NCBI GenBank assembly: GCA_963678675.1 | Contig: OY783193.1 | Span: 23,615,309-23,679,308, forward strand | Source of the DNA: Xiphydria camelus | Lineage: Eukaryota > Arthropoda > Insecta > Hymenoptera > Xiphydriidae | Reading direction: 5' to 3' | Length of the DNA stretch: 64,000 nt | In this document: in pieces, positions 10,770 through 22,610 of the stretch | Position numbering within the stretch: the stretch's first letter is position 1 | How the letters are laid out: the number at the start of each line of letters is the position of its first letter | The notes under the pieces: generated by a model | Told to the model about the DNA's origin: nothing | The model's input: only the letters and a program-made list of their open reading frames with translations | The model's database searches: none | Made by a program: the position numbers and the translations under genes

Positions 10770-12480
10770 GGAATCGAAAAAATTCCTTATGGGGACAGTC
10801 AACGTGTTAAACAATCTACCATGGTGAAACGGACCATGCGGTCCCTTTCGCCCCACTATTTGGGACGAAAGGGACCATTATCTTTATATCAAAATTAATA
10901 CTTAGCTATATATTGAATAAGAATTAAACCTGTTTTTAAACAGTAATCGGTAAACAACATTCCCTAGTATGTATAATCAAAAAATTATGTATTTCTAACA
11001 AACTACTACATAAATATGGACAATATTGTCTTAAGAGGTCCTCTGTGCCCCCTTCTCCCCTATATATTTCATAGTTTTAGATAAACACGTTTGGAGCTTT
11101 ATTGCCAAGTCCTTATACTACATGTAAATATTTTTAAACATTATCTAAAAATAATAATAGCCAATTTATTTCGAAAAAACAAAATGGGGGCCCATATTCG
11201 GATCAGTTCCTATACATGATATCAAAAATTTGTTGCCTGTATCATATGCCCTCATCGACAGCAAACAACTTTTATTTGAAATACTTGTTCACGAAATGGC
11301 AAATAACGAAAATAAACGGCATGATTATCCTGAGTGGAACACCCTGTATATTATTATAACCATGTATGTTAGATGGATCGCAACAGTTAAAGTTCCTCTC
11401 TTAAAACTTATTTTTTTGTGGACTAATTCCAAAGTTCGAATGTTTTGATGTTTTTAAATAGATGAACGATGAACTAAGTTTTCTAAAAAAACCAAATGTC
11501 TAAGTCTTACCTCTGTGTTTATGGTATTTATGACCGACAACGAAAAAATTGTTTCGACCAATCTCGGTCTCCCCTACCATAATACCGCTATCCTTCCATA
11601 AAGCATAAAATTCCTTACAATTTTCTACACATTGATCTCACAGAATTTTCCAACTGTCATAGGTATACACCGTGTATGTATGTATACATATGTATACTTA
11701 AATGCTTACAAACACTGAAAAAAAAGATTTTTCAAAATATAGCAATCAATCCTAATAAGTATGGGGGAAGAATTCCAGGTAAGAAATGTGAGAGGATACT
11801 TATGAAATCGGTTAAATACTACCTATATTACATAGAACTTACACAGTGCTTAAACGTCTGATATTTTATATAGGACGATGTGGTATGTAATGGTTTTTAG
11901 ACTTTAAAAGTACCCTATTAATCAGAGGCCTATAAGGATGCCGTACGATTGGCTTTATCGATCGCCGGCAGAAGTCAATCGTCGCGCGAAAAATTCCCCA
12001 CGGCCTAGGCACCTAGCAGAAGAAAAAGTATGGCAAGTGATGCGTAATGAAAGTGACAGGTAACCTAGTGATAGGACAAGTGAATCGATGTGGAAGATTA
12101 CAGTGGCTAGGCGGGTCTTAGTATTTTTGAATAAAGTATAACGATAAAACGAAAGAAATAAAAGGAAAAGTGAAATATCAAAAATTATTCCTTCAAAGTA
12201 ATTCAATTTATTTATTATTTACAAAGGTAATGATATTAGAAAAATCATTTGTAGAATCAGAGAAAGTGGGGATCACTTCGATTATGGATTGAAGCAAGAT
12301 GACGCTAGACTAAGGGCCGACGAAAGAGTTCGACGACGTGCAACGGCCTCCACGGAGAAATGTGCCAAAGACGAAGGATGATTGATATCTCGCTCAAGAG
12401 CTAGAAATAAACGAAATATAAAATATTACTGATACGGAAAAAATGTAGTGCTGATATTGACCAGTACGACTCACCCCGCT
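10770..12480. other. Unassigned AT-rich stretch
   Basis: No gene recognised. There is a small palindrome around GGTCCCTTTCG at 10830-10875 and a copy of the ATATTCGGATCAGTTCC phrase near 11195, inverted relative to 3720. The remaining open frames are short and without motifs. Confidence 0.3.
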
Positions 12481-12489
12481 ACTTCATCT

Positions 12490-12702
12490 TTACAAGAGAT
12501 GTTCGAAATGGTTTCCTTGCTCGGCCGAGCAATAATCTAAGCGGTCATAAAATGCTGCGACCACATTTTGGATCGCCTCCTGTAGAGTCTCCTGGCAAAT
12601 CCTTCTTATTTCTAGCTCGAGGTCCTCGATGGTCAGGAGTGGACAACGCTCGTCATAGTTTCTCTTTGAAGCCACGGAATTGGACCTTTTCTTCCTAACC
12701 AT
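12490..12702 (-). pseudogene. Tc1/mariner-type transposase C-terminal tail
   Basis: The 70-codon frame ends with a helix (LEIRRICQETLQEAIQNVV), then DRLDYC and GNHFEHLL before the stop. The HFEHLL terminus after a basic C-containing helix is characteristic of insect IS630-Tc1-mariner transposases. Only the tail remains; the DDE core is absent upstream. The same terminus is found inside the inverted-repeat element at 53346-53913. Confidence 0.65.
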
Positions 12703-12994
12703 CGGGCGGGGAATTCCTCGTCCAGGAACCGCCGAACTTCTAAAGTTTATACAGTATAGTACTTAACCGAATTCATAACTGGACTATTACTGGATTTCTT
12801 ACCTGGAGTTTTTTCTCTATATTTTCTGGGGTTAATTGCCACATTTTGAAACATTATTTTTCTCAGTGTAATACATGCATGATCGCAACTCATGCGTATT
12901 TGTAAATTACGGATCGTATTCGTATCCCTGATTTCATTGCTAAAAGTCTAACTTCAATTTTCGTTTGCACCGCGCGCTATAAGGCTATATTATA

Positions 12995-13740
12995 CAGGGC
13001 GTTTCACCTAACTTGACTATCTCAAATATCACGGCAGTCTTTGATGATATGAAAAAGTATTGAGAGGAAAAATTATTCGATACAAAGGGGCAAATACTGT
13101 TATTAGAAAAGAATTATTTTCTAATTAGTTTTTTTCAAGATATCAAGGTCATCGATATTATTTTAAATGGGTCGACATATTTTCATTACCGCAGTCTTGT
13201 AGCTTATAAGAGGACAAATTCAGCAAATGTCAATAAGATGACCTTCATTTGACTTTGAACGAGAAGAATCACGAAATGCGTGCCATGAATTCCAATACTT
13301 GTTCGAAGACGATAAATGAATGAATTTCAATGTCATTGGGATTGTGTGAAATTTTATTGTTTCTGATGCTTATAAACAAACCTCCGAGGTATCTTGTTCT
13401 GTCAGCAAGAAGAAAGTAAGGATCGGTCTTCGAACAAGTATTGGAATTCATGGCACGCACTTCGTGATTCTTCTCGTTCAAGGTCAAGTAAAGGTCATCA
13501 TATTAACAGTTGCTGAATTTGTCCTTTTATAAGATACAAGACTGTAGTAATGAAAATATGTCGACCCATTTAAAATAATATCGATGACCTTGATATCTAG
13601 AAAAAAATAATTTGAAAATAATTCTTTTCTAATAACAGTATTTGCCGCTTTGTATCGAACAATTTTTCCTCTCAATATTTTTTCATATCATCAAAGACTG
13701 CCGTGATATTTGAGGTAGTCAAGTTAGGTGAAACACCCTG
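12995..13740. mobile_element. Mutator-like foldback with 9-bp target duplication
   Basis: The element starts CAGGGCGTTTCACCTAACTT and ends in the complementary sequence. Inverted arms of about 315 bp (12995-13311 and 13427-13740) surround a 115-bp spacer. It is flanked on both sides by TATATTATA (12986-12994 and 13741-13749). Long arms plus a 9-bp duplication fit a Mutator-like (MULE) non-autonomous element. No transposase is present. Confidence 0.75.
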
Positions 13741-13876
13741 TATATTATAAGAGCTCCCAATTGAGAAACGGAATAACACTGTTCGAGTGCTAAAAGAGGA
13801 GTGTAAATCGGTTCTACGAGGGTTACCCTTAACATTTTTTGATAAAATGAAAAAAACAGATACGAGAAAAAATGTA

Positions 13877-14150
13877 TTATAATTTTCCAAAGTTCTCCCC
13901 TCCACGTTCAATACATTTGCTCATTCGGTGAAACCATTTAGAAAAAGCTTCACGGTACACTTCTTTCAATATCGCCTCCAGTTCGAGTATAAATCGAGCT
14001 ACCGCTTGCTCTGATGTTGAAAACGTGCATTCACGAAGTTTCCTCTTGGTCTCCGGGAAGAGAAGAAAGTCGCAGGGAGCAAAGTCGGGACTATAAGGGG
14101 GATGTTCCAATAATTGTACTCTCGACGCTTGAAGAAATTCGCGGGTTCGT
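13877..14150 (-). pseudogene. mariner transposase C-terminal fragment
   Basis: The frame reads REFLQASRVQLLEHPPYSPD, then FAPCDFLLFP and a basic tail with a MSKCIERGG-type ending. H-P-P-Y-S-P-D is the last catalytic aspartate block of DD34D mariner transposases. A TGA lies upstream near 14150 and the rest of the catalytic domain is gone, so this is a dead 3' remnant. Confidence 0.8.
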
Positions 14151-14206
14151 CAGCTTCATCTTTGTACACAAAAATTGAAAAACACAACTTGTTTACACTG
14201 CTCTAA

Positions 14207-14334
14207 GGGCCGGTTTTACCAACAGGTATAAACGCGGTATAGCGCTATACTGAGAATAACCATAAGGCTTATTGCTGGTTATTCTCAGTATAGCGCTATA
14301 CCGCGTTTTTATACCATGTTGGTAAAACCGGCCC
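14207..14334. mobile_element. 128-bp Tourist-like MITE, TAA target duplication
   Basis: A nearly perfect palindrome begins GGGCCGGTTTTACCAACA and carries a GCGCTATACTGAGAATAACC arm. It is flanked by TAA at 14204-14206 and 14335-14337. Termini and TWA duplication fit PIF-Harbinger MITEs. Confidence 0.85.
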
Positions 14335-14339
14335 TAAGT

Positions 14340-16510
14340 CGACAATTAATTGAAACTCCGCTATCCAACTTTGAGATTAGACAGTTAATATGATGCAGAT
14401 TACGTGGTGAGAGTGCTGCTGCCATAGCGACACTAGTGGCGTCGCATCCAAAAACTTGAGCGACCCGGGTATATTTTCACACCCCGCCGCGCTTAATTAT
14501 CTGTAAATCCTAACCGAAAGTTTCTCACAACCGAAGGAGTAGTCCGCGGTTGACCCGAAGATAGTGGAGCGAGACGGTGGGTCCTGAGAGGAATGTTAAT
14601 AATTTCTTTCGGCAATTTTTTCCGAAATTCACGGCAGCGCGCGGACGAGCTTTTGAGAATCGAGAGGATCCCCGGTGCGAAAGATTGGCGGGGGGCCCCT
14701 CACGCGGTCTTCTTTAGACTGTTCATTCCTTTCGCATCTTACGCCCAGGTGACAACTTGACAAAGTGGCCACCATGGGTACTCCCTCTTTCGCGCGGCGA
14801 ATGGCTATTCTTCGGCCCTGTCGAGATGAGAAAAGAAGGGAGGAAAGAACTACGGATGGTGAGAAGACGCGCCTCGTATATATACGTACGAGTATATGTG
14901 TAGACTTCTCGCTGCCACTGCAGTCCAGAAGCAGACGATGTTAGGTTTTTTGTGCAAAACGACTTTTCGTTCACAAATAAAGTCGAAGGCACGAGCCTCT
15001 CTTCACGCCTTCGTAGAAATCGGTTCTGGGTTGATCTCTCATCGTCGGGGTCGACGAGCGTTCTCTGCGCAGGTACAATGAGCCCCTCGGGGTCCCTCGC
15101 GCGCGGACACTCGAAATCCATTTAAATTGCTATCCGATTTTGGTTTTGCACGGTTCGGTTTGACACGCCGCGGTCGAGTGGATCGTTGTCCCCGCCGTCT
15201 TTGTGTCGCGCATTTATTCGACCCTGCGGACCCGCGCGCATACGGTGGTGCGCCAAGTACACAACAAAACGCCTCGACTTATACGTCGTGTATGGATATA
15301 GTAGCCATATAATAGACGGGTAGCTATCATTGCAAACAAAAGAACAAAAGACTCCCGTGAGGACTTTGCGGCTTACACCTCGTGCACCTCGTCGTCCCTT
15401 ACATTTATATCCCGCCTGGAACCGCCTTTTGGGAATTATGTGGGCGCGCGAATGCCTATTGAATGACGAGGATACGTGTATCGCGATGACGGTGTGTGCT
15501 CCGTATATGTATTTCTTTATGTACTCGAACGTGAGCACTCGCGATAGTACGATTTCTTCGCTGGATTTTAATCTAATCGATTCGAATACGCGTCAAAATA
15601 TTATGTTTCTTATTTTTACGGTGGATTGTCTGTATACAGCCAATGTGTGTGTGTGTGTGTGTGTGTGAAAATGAATATATACAAGTTGAAGAAATATATC
15701 CAGTTCGTAAATGTGTATTTTAGTTCCAAAATAAACACTTTTTTCTTTCGTTTCTATACGCTTCGTAGAAAAATTTATCGGGTAAGTGGATTACTTTAAC
15801 CTTAGATTATATGGGCTGGAATGAATGAATTCTCGTGTATTATATTAGGTATCTAAAGCTTACCTTATTCATTTCCTTATGAATAGGATAATAAATAACA
15901 ATTAACCCATATCTTGACATAATAATAACATTAGTTGATGGAGTATCAATATCTTGCAATTGTGTTAGTTTACAGTATATTCACGTGTTATTCAAAAAAA
16001 TATAGGTAGGTATCTACCTACAGAATGGTCATTAGGTCTTTTAATCGTTCTTGGGACATACTATGGTATAAAAAGAGTGTATATTAAATTTAATATAATT
16101 GTATATAAAGCTTTTATTCACTATCTATGTGATTATGAAAATTAATATACTGCCTTATGAAATTTGAATTGAATATTTGTTCAGTTTTATATACAAGTGT
16201 ATTAAATCAATATAAATTTCATAAGGATGTATATTATCATAATCATATATACCTATTATAATAAAATTGGTTATAAACCTTTCATCCAGTACCTGCATGA
16301 CAATGACAATTAATGTACTTTTTTGTAAAATATTTATTATGTTTGCAATTATACATAAAACTCAAACAATATTTAATACAATTTCATAAGGGAGTACTTA
16401 ATATTAATTTTCACAATTACGTACCTATTTACCTATACTGGGTAAAAGCTTGCAGTGCAGCAATGTTATTTCAATTATTGCGTCTATATTTATCTACCTT
16501 ATACTACATT
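14340..16510. other. Low-repeat noncoding stretch, possibly unique host DNA
   Basis: From about 14400 to 15560 the sequence is CpG-rich and shows no copy elsewhere in the window. Open frames of 132 and 138 codons on the minus strand lack recognisable domains and are matched by frames on the opposite strand, so I do not call genes. This could be promoter or UTR-type host DNA. A (GT)13-type run lies at about 15641-15667. From 15670 to 16510 it is AT-rich. Confidence 0.35.
15641..15667. repeat. (GT)n microsatellite
   Basis: An uninterrupted alternating GT run. Confidence 0.95.
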
Positions 16511-16520
16511 ATCTTATACA

Positions 16521-16741
16521 CAGGGTGTTCACGCCCAGACTCCGAGAGTGGGAGTAGAGCCTTTTTCGAGTTTGCCGCGTACGCGAACCAATAATGATCT
16601 ACTCGTATGCAGTTTGGTCTTCAGTTAATAGATGGTCGTAGTGACAGCAAGGAAGGCTAACAGAGCCGCTAATTGAATAGTGTATAGGGTAAATTCGAAA
16701 TAGGCTCCACATACTCTCGGAGCCTGGGCGTGATCTCCCTG
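16521..16741. mobile_element. Inverted-repeat MITE with CAGGG ends
   Basis: The left end CAGGGTGTTCACGCCCAGAC and a complementary right end (GTCTGGGCGTGATCTCCCTG-like, one mismatch) each continue into CTCCGAGAGT and a TTTCGAATTT-type inner block. No coding region. The target duplication is unclear (TATAC-like on both sides). Confidence 0.65.
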
Positions 16742-16964
16742 TATACGAGCAAGAATCATTTATTTTGATTCAACGATATCATCAATATCGTAAGTTCTGA
16801 TGTGCTCGCTTAATTTAATTGCGATTATTTTATTATCTTTAAAGTTTTGATCCAAATTACATAGTCATGACTGTGGTAACTAAAGTGGATAGGTCAGGAT
16901 GTGACACTTGGTATCATCGTCACATGTGCGGCACTAACGGTGTTTAAGTAACGGTAGATACCTA

Positions 16965-17068
16965 GGGTAAATCGGGGTGATTTGGCGAATGAAGTTGGCC
17001 CCTCGTTTCTATGGAAAGTAAAGGAAATGAGGGGCCAACTTCAATCACCAAATCACCCCATTTTACCC
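16965..17068. mobile_element. 104-bp MITE with TA target duplication
   Basis: GGGTAAATCGGGGTGATTTG at the left matches its complement at the right, with TA at 16963-16964 and 17069-17070. A GGCCCCTC/GAGGGGCC inner stem makes a near-complete hairpin. TA duplication suggests Tc1/mariner mobilisation. Confidence 0.75.
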
Positions 17069-17071
17069 TAC

Positions 17072-17830
17072 ATTAAGCCCCGGTTGTACAAGCTTTATCC
17101 ATAATAACTCGACATTCAACAGATCCAAAGATCGATATTTATTGATTTACCTAATTTTGATTGCTTACGAGAAGAGCCATATTGTATACCATCGTATAAT
17201 CGTAAAATCCCGATTAAATAAGCCTTGAGAGGGCGCGTCTATTGCGGACATTTTCTTACGCTGGATCAACGGGTTTCACGGTTTAATGCTTTCACGACGA
17301 TCCACTTGAAAAACTGTCCCCTCCATTAACATAACTATTGCCGTAGCGATCAGGAGGACCAAATGCGTCCCGGGGCGACGTGTGCGAGGCGTTTCATTTC
17401 TCCTACATGACGGGAGATGGAAGGAAAAGAACCGCGGACTCTGTAGTTTAGGGGAATATAGAGCGGCTACGCGTGCGTGTGTATGTGAGTATAGATAAAT
17501 ATGCACTTATATTAGAATACGTCGGAATATATTGGTCTAAACATTTTTAAACTTTTTATGAATACTATAAAAGTATATTTCCATTTCATCTCCGTTATCT
17601 CTTCAATAGATTCAACAATTGGTTTGATCATACGCACAAAGTGTCCCATATACTCATAATTCGTGATAAGTACATAACTACGAGGCGATGTTATTCGTCG
17701 AAATCGAACAGGATTATAAAAGCATTATAGTAAATCTATCGATGATTCGACTTACCTAAAGGAAAAGAAGCAATTGCAGTGGTAGCTATTTCGGACGTAG
17801 CTGTACTATTCGAGTTCGATAAGAAGAACT
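17072..17830. other. Unassigned noncoding stretch
   Basis: No gene, repeat or motif that I can support. A 76-codon minus frame (17276-17506) has no recognisable features. Confidence 0.3.
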
Positions 17831-18227
17831 ACACTGAAAAACATTTTCAGGGCTCAATTCGAATTGAGCAATAATTCTGGCTGAACCAACCAGAATTTCT
17901 TGCCACCATGGCCACAGCCAGAAGTTTTCTTAAGACATCCAGACGAGTATGGCTAAGTTAATATGTTTAAAGTAACAATGTTTGTGTCAAGCTGCGCTGT
18001 ACTGTTGAGCCAGTTATTTATTCTGATTGATTCAGACGTGTAGTATACCTACGTGAGCTGTACCATATCGCTAAATTGCACGGAAATTCTGATTCATCTA
18101 GACAAGCAGTAGGTATAGCTGTGTGAGCTATACCGTATTGCTAAATTGCAAGTAAGATTTTGCAAAAAGCGAGCGCGCACGCCTATGCTGCTGCCTGCCA
18201 ACCCGCCTACTAGTGTCGGTTTTTTTT

Positions 18228-18320
18228 TCAAACCCTACCGGGATTCGAACCTGCGTTCTTTAGATGAGATGCTTCGAGACTGGGAATGCTTTCGCATTCT
18301 ACCAATTGCGCCACCCACTC
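18228..18320 (-). other. tRNA-derived SINE head or tRNA pseudogene
   Basis: On the minus strand an A-box-like TGGCGCAATTGGTAG is followed about 50 bp later by a perfect B box, GGTTCGAATCC. An A-rich tail comes soon after (around 18214-18226). The T-stem does not pair well and the spacing is long for a tRNA, so I read it as a tRNA-derived SINE head or a pseudogene rather than a working tRNA. Confidence 0.45.
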
Positions 18321-18417
18321 TTCAAGTGGTCTTAGCTAAAACCGGCCTTTTTATACAATGCAACTCTGAGATATCTCGGCAAAAATATTTAAATAAATAT
18401 TTAATTTGCTATCGGGG

Positions 18418-18560
18418 TATCGACTCGACTTCTACCGGTATAAATGACTCGAGAAACGACCAAGCCCGGCCGAAGGTAAATTTCAAGGTCCTTGCAACTG
18501 TGCGGTTCTGCGCGAGACATCCAGTATAGTCCACCCAGTCATACCGTTCAGTCACACTAC
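18418..18560 (+). repeat. Dispersed repeat G, copy 1
   Basis: The segment CGACTCGACTTCTACC through AATTTCAAGGTCC and GCGGTTCTG recurs at 41050-41165 with about 10-15 percent differences. A short related string is at 58485. It lies about 100 bp from the tRNA-like head on the opposite strand, so the link to a SINE is unproven. Confidence 0.6.
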
Positions 18561-19147
18561 ACATAGGTTTACAGTTCGTGTAAATATACGTTTTTTACTA
18601 ATCGTACTTAACCCATAGTCCAGCTAACTCTATACCTATATACTTATATTACGTATAATCATACAGTTGGGGTAAGAATACGTCAATCTGCTTAGGATAA
18701 CCATTCTAGTATATTAAGTAATCAGATGCCATATTGCTGCATCAAACATACTCTGTTAGCAATACTTGGACTGCTAACATACCAATGCTTTATCTCAAAC
18801 ACAACTAATAAAATTACTGTAATAAAAATATTTTTAGGGGGGAATGGCTAGAAAGTCTCAGCCAGAAATGTATTGCTGTTAAAACTAAAGACTCTTTTTC
18901 AGTGTATATTTATTACATTTGCCGCAATAATTTTTAAGTTGCTGTAGCAAATCTAGGGACACCATTCGATCTGTGAGATCATGAAGTCGAGTCTAGAAAT
19001 ATGTAAAAAAAGGCGGCATGTTCATTCAGTGCCAACAAAAATTGATACGTAAAATACTCTCCAAAAAAGATTTGAAATCAATTAAGATCGCCATGTTCAA
19101 AATTTATATATAAAAAGTAAAAAGCAACATTTGAAAGGAAAATTATT

Positions 19148-19284
19148 AGGTTCGTTCTAACAAACACGAGAACTGGTTCTGAACTCGACGGAGTGTGCGC
19201 AGTTTGACTTTTGGGACGGCTAGGTCAGACTGCGCAGACTCCGTTGAGTTCAGAACCAGTTCTCGTGTTAGTTGGAACGAACCT
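19148..19284. mobile_element. 137-bp palindromic MITE, left-arm copy
   Basis: Ends AGGTTCGTTC and GAACGAACCT, flanked by ATT on both sides (19145-19147 and 19285-19287). The uninterrupted site AAATTATTGTAAATC is seen at about 56981-56995. The body folds through AACACGAGAACTGG and GAACTC stems. Confidence 0.85.
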
Positions 19285-19533
19285 ATTGTAAATCAAGTTA
19301 CTAAAAAATTTTAATAAAAAAGAACTTGCCGCATTTAAGTGTTCATACTTTGTCCACTATATACAAGTGGTATCATATAAGTGTATGAATTTATTTATAA
19401 TCATAAGTGCATAAACATCGAGTATAATCCTGTCTGCATTTTTTATTTTGAAGTAAAAAAACGCGGCGTCCTTTTTTATTAAAATTTTTTAATAAATTTT
19501 TTTAGTCGAATTTTGTATAACTTGATTTACAAT

Positions 19534-19670
19534 AGGTTCGTTCCAACTAACACGAGAACTGGTTCTGAACTCAACGGAGTCTGCGCAGTCTGACCTAGCC
19601 GTCCCAAAAGTCAAACTGCGCACACTCCGTCGAGTTCAGAACCAGTTCTCGTGTTTGTTGGAATGAACCT
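19534..19670. mobile_element. 137-bp palindromic MITE, right-arm copy (inverted)
   Basis: Reverse complement of 19148-19284 with few mismatches, flanked by AAT at 19531-19533 and 19671-19673. The empty counterpart is at about 57375-57390. It sits at the exact mirror position of the left-arm copy. Confidence 0.85.
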
Positions 19671-19909
19671 AATAATTTTCCTATCAAATGATGCTTTTTA
19701 CTTTATATATATAAATCTTGAACATGGCGATCTTCATTGATTTCAAATCTTTTTTGGAGAGTATTTTACGTATCAATTTTTGTTGGCACTGAATGAACAT
19801 GCAGCCTTTTTTTACAGAGAATCTGTTTTTGTGGGGGGATTTCACTACTTTTTGGAATTTATTCATCAGGAGAATATGTACATGTAGGAGAATAGCTTTT
19901 TATTATTTA

Positions 19910-20760
19910 GTATTACTGCAGAACGAGTAGGTTAGAAGATTTTCATGAAGACTCACGATTTTCTGACATGTCATCTCGTATAGGTGCAACCAAAGAGGAT
20001 CTAGCTCGTGTCCTGTCCGTAAAGAGATGACTCGATGGACATCGGAGAATGTCAGGCTTGTCACCGAGCGCCTTTCACCCATAGTACTTTCATTACAATA
20101 TGCGCTTTTCGTTTCAACTATTCCTGCTTTAAGTAACTTTTACTTCTTTCAAAGTATTTACCTTGTACGAATTGTGTTGATCGAAGGGGTAAACGATTAA
20201 TGATTGTGACTAATCGTAGGCAAATTATTCCCGCGATGATGTTCCAGTTGCAAAGCATACACTAGCAAGTCAGCTTACAGCAACCGATGTTTAGTATCAA
20301 CTTACCTCTTTTGGAACACCCATTACCCGAGCATAATCACGATTATGTTAACGTTAATTGCAGAATAGACTATGAGCTCGGGCACATTATCGCAGTAGTA
20401 GTTCGGCACACCGAATTGCCTTTTAGTTTTAATAGACGAACTTGTCTACAACGAGTCTCTATTATCGATCGCTCCCTCCTACCACGAACAGTTCATAAAG
20501 GGTTATTACCTTGAAAGAAGTAAAAGTTATTTCACGCTGGAATAGTTGAATGAAACGAGAAGCGCGTGTTGCAATTAATGTACCGTGGGTAATAGGCGCT
20601 CGGTGACAAGCCTGACATTCTCCGATGTCCATCGAGTCATCTTTTTACGGACAGGACACGAGCTAGATCCTCTTCGATTGCACCTGTACGAGATGACATG
20701 TCAGAAAATCGTGAGTCTTCATGAAAATCTTCTAACCTACTCGTTCTGCCGTAATACTTA
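19910..20760. mobile_element. Foldback B, copy 1
   Basis: Arms start TATTACTGCAGAACGAGTAG at the left and end in its near complement at the right. They contain GACTCACGATTTTCTGACAT, a GACTCGATGGACATCGGAG block and CGGTGACAAGC. The centre is around 20330. A second copy is at 56165-56858. Open frames here are mirrored in the second copy and are not convincing genes. Confidence 0.8.
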
Positions 20761-21139
20761 ATTCCCCAGAACACTTCGTTCGTGAAAGGATTTCCATAAA
20801 TAACTCCGTATGTTCGCGGGCAAACCAATCAAGGTCATACCTATGGCCGATAACTTGAAATTTAACTTCGGCAGTCGGTAAGGTATAAATAATCCGATAG
20901 TCGATAATATAGAGTCATGTCATTTCCTTCTTTCTTTAAGCTATTTTGACAGCTTGATACATTTAATGTCACCATATGATACGAGCAATTGAACATATAT
21001 AATAATCGGCATGAAACCATAATATATGTTATTGCATGGAAATAATTGCAGTAATGGAAATGCTCGCTATAATTTTCTGAATTCAAGGAAAAAGAAAAAA
21101 TATTTTTAAAGTAATTAGGAAAGGAGATACAGGCATTTG
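20761..21139. other. Unassigned AT-rich stretch
   Basis: No gene or repeat recognised beyond the edge of foldback B. Confidence 0.3.
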
Positions 21140-21700
21140 AAGTCATACATATATATTCTCTCACATACATTTGATGGTGAATGCGTGCGGTCGCATTTGT
21201 GTATACGCATTTCCGATCTCATCGCCGAACAGTCGACGATGAAAGCCAGAATATATCTCACACATTCAATGGCGCGTGTGTGTGTTTGATCTGTGTATAC
21301 ACATTTCCGATCATATCCGACTGTCGCCGAAGATTGCCGGAAATTTTGTGACATTTTGACATATAGCTATCGATCGAGAAATCTAAAGTCCTCGAGTTTT
21401 AGGCGGGTAGGGCATGGCTTCGCGTTGTGTGTTAAGGATGAATCTCTGTTAATATGTAACTTATAACATTTATTCAGGTCTCTATCAATAGAGAATAATC
21501 AATTTATATGGCGTAAATAAGCATAGTTTTTGTTATAACCATATATTTATTGAGAAAATTCGATGTAAAAATTGAGGGGTGAAGAGGGCAGACATCTTTC
21601 CTGTAAAGAGACACGGGTGCTGCGATGCTGCGATGAACGAACATGCCGCGAGACACTACCGTGTCTCTTGATCTTCAGTTGATTCCGCTATATGGCAAAG
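21140..21700 (+). repeat. Dispersed repeat J, copy 1
   Basis: ATTCTCTCACATACATTTGA, the TTTCCGATC blocks, AACCATATATTTATTGAG and the CGCGAGACACTACCGTGTC hairpin all recur in inverted order at 50880-51310. The hairpin near 21650 is a short perfect stem. Internal duplication of the TCTCACACAT/TTTCCGATC unit is visible at 21140-21320. Confidence 0.65.
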
Positions 21701-22305
21701 AACATTAAGCATTATTTAGTAGGCGCTGGACTGACTATATAAACCTGTTCAATCAGCAGATAAATTAGAATTACTTCGGTTTCAGCAATAGGTACAATAG
21801 GGTATTTGTACATATTTTTTTACATCATAAATTGATTGAGCACGTAAAAAAAGTTGGGACGTGTTTATTATTTTTTTTTCTGACGCGAAGTTAAGCCGTA
21901 AAAATTTAATAAAGTTCGCGATAAACTCCGCCCACTTAAAATAGCCGGTCGAGCAGCACGCCGCGCCGTGACGTCACATGATTGTAAACAGTTCGTTTGC
22001 GCGCCTTCTAGTACAGCAGACGGGCCGAGAAAATCAACTTTGTTGTCCACTTTTCTTTACAAGTGTCCGAGTTTTTGTTTCTGATGGTTGCAAAATTTCA
22101 TTACCTTTAAAACAAAACAAAAGTCATCGAAAAATATCAATTAATTTTTAGTGAAGTTAGAGGCATTTGATTACAAGAACGCGCGGGCGCTACGGCGCAT
22201 ATTTATGTACAAAATGCGATATCTCGAGAATAATTCATCGTAACAAAATGAGATAAAAACCAATCCTTTCGTCTTGAAATTCTCTAAATTTTTTCCGCGG
22301 TATCC
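21701..22305. other. Unassigned noncoding stretch
   Basis: No gene seen. It includes a GTGACGTCAC palindrome at about 21968-21977 and AT-rich DNA. Confidence 0.3.
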
Positions 22306-22610
22306 CAGGTAGAAATATGTCCAGCTTGTGCAAGGTTGAACATTGTTACAAGGTACGTTTTGCAAGGTTAAGCTGTAAGGTTAATACAGGGCTGCTGCAA
22401 GCCTGTCTATTCCTTGCATAGCCAAAATTGACCACTGCCCTGTACAATCAGCCTATTTCAAGCTTGCAATAACAGAGAGATACCAGGTTCGCGCGTCAAG
22501 GTGAATGCAAGGCGAATACAAGGTTATGCCGACAGCTTAGCGAACAGATGTCATAAAAATTCGCGGCGTGGCGTGCGCATCGACTCAGCTGTCTACTAGA
22601 GAAGCGTTAG
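22306..22610 (+). repeat. Dispersed repeat C, copy 2
   Basis: This starts TCCCAGGTAGAAATATGTCC and runs through many CAAGGTT words to GCGTGGCGTGCGCATCG. Homologous copies are at 31303-31740, 5171-5250 (3' part) and, inverted and diverged, 35480-35690. The TCCCAGGTAGAAATATGTCC start occurs again at 23426, where a retrotransposon inserted. Confidence 0.75.

Larger units (their letters stand above)
17832..18904. mobile_element. Element with CACTGAAAAA ends
   Basis: The left end CACTGAAAAACA and right end TTTTTCAGTG are inverted, and both are followed inward by a TTCTGGCTGA block (about 17876 and 18862). TA lies outside each end. The inside holds a near duplication of TAAATTGCA-type sequence (18010-18145), a tRNA-like segment and part of repeat G. 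It could be a non-autonomous DNA transposon that gathered a SINE. Confidence 0.45.
19012..19818. mobile_element. Foldback A, copy 1, carrying two mirrored MITEs
   Basis: The outer arms (about 19025-19147 and 19671-19808) are inverted complements containing CCAACAAAAATTGATACG and CTCTCCAAAAAAGATTTG. The spacer holds TTATGATT and TATCATATAAGTG blocks. Each arm is interrupted at the mirror-image position by the same MITE. The copy at 56862-57505 has the same arms without the MITEs. No coding region. Confidence 0.8.

Noticed and set aside
14723..15538. Two consecutive minus-strand frames of 132 and 138 codons
   Set aside because: Arg/Ser-rich products without motifs and with opposite-strand frames; explained by high GC and CpG content.
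18146..18529. 127-codon plus-strand frame
   Set aside because: Runs across the antisense of a tRNA-like SINE head and repeat G; no protein family motif.
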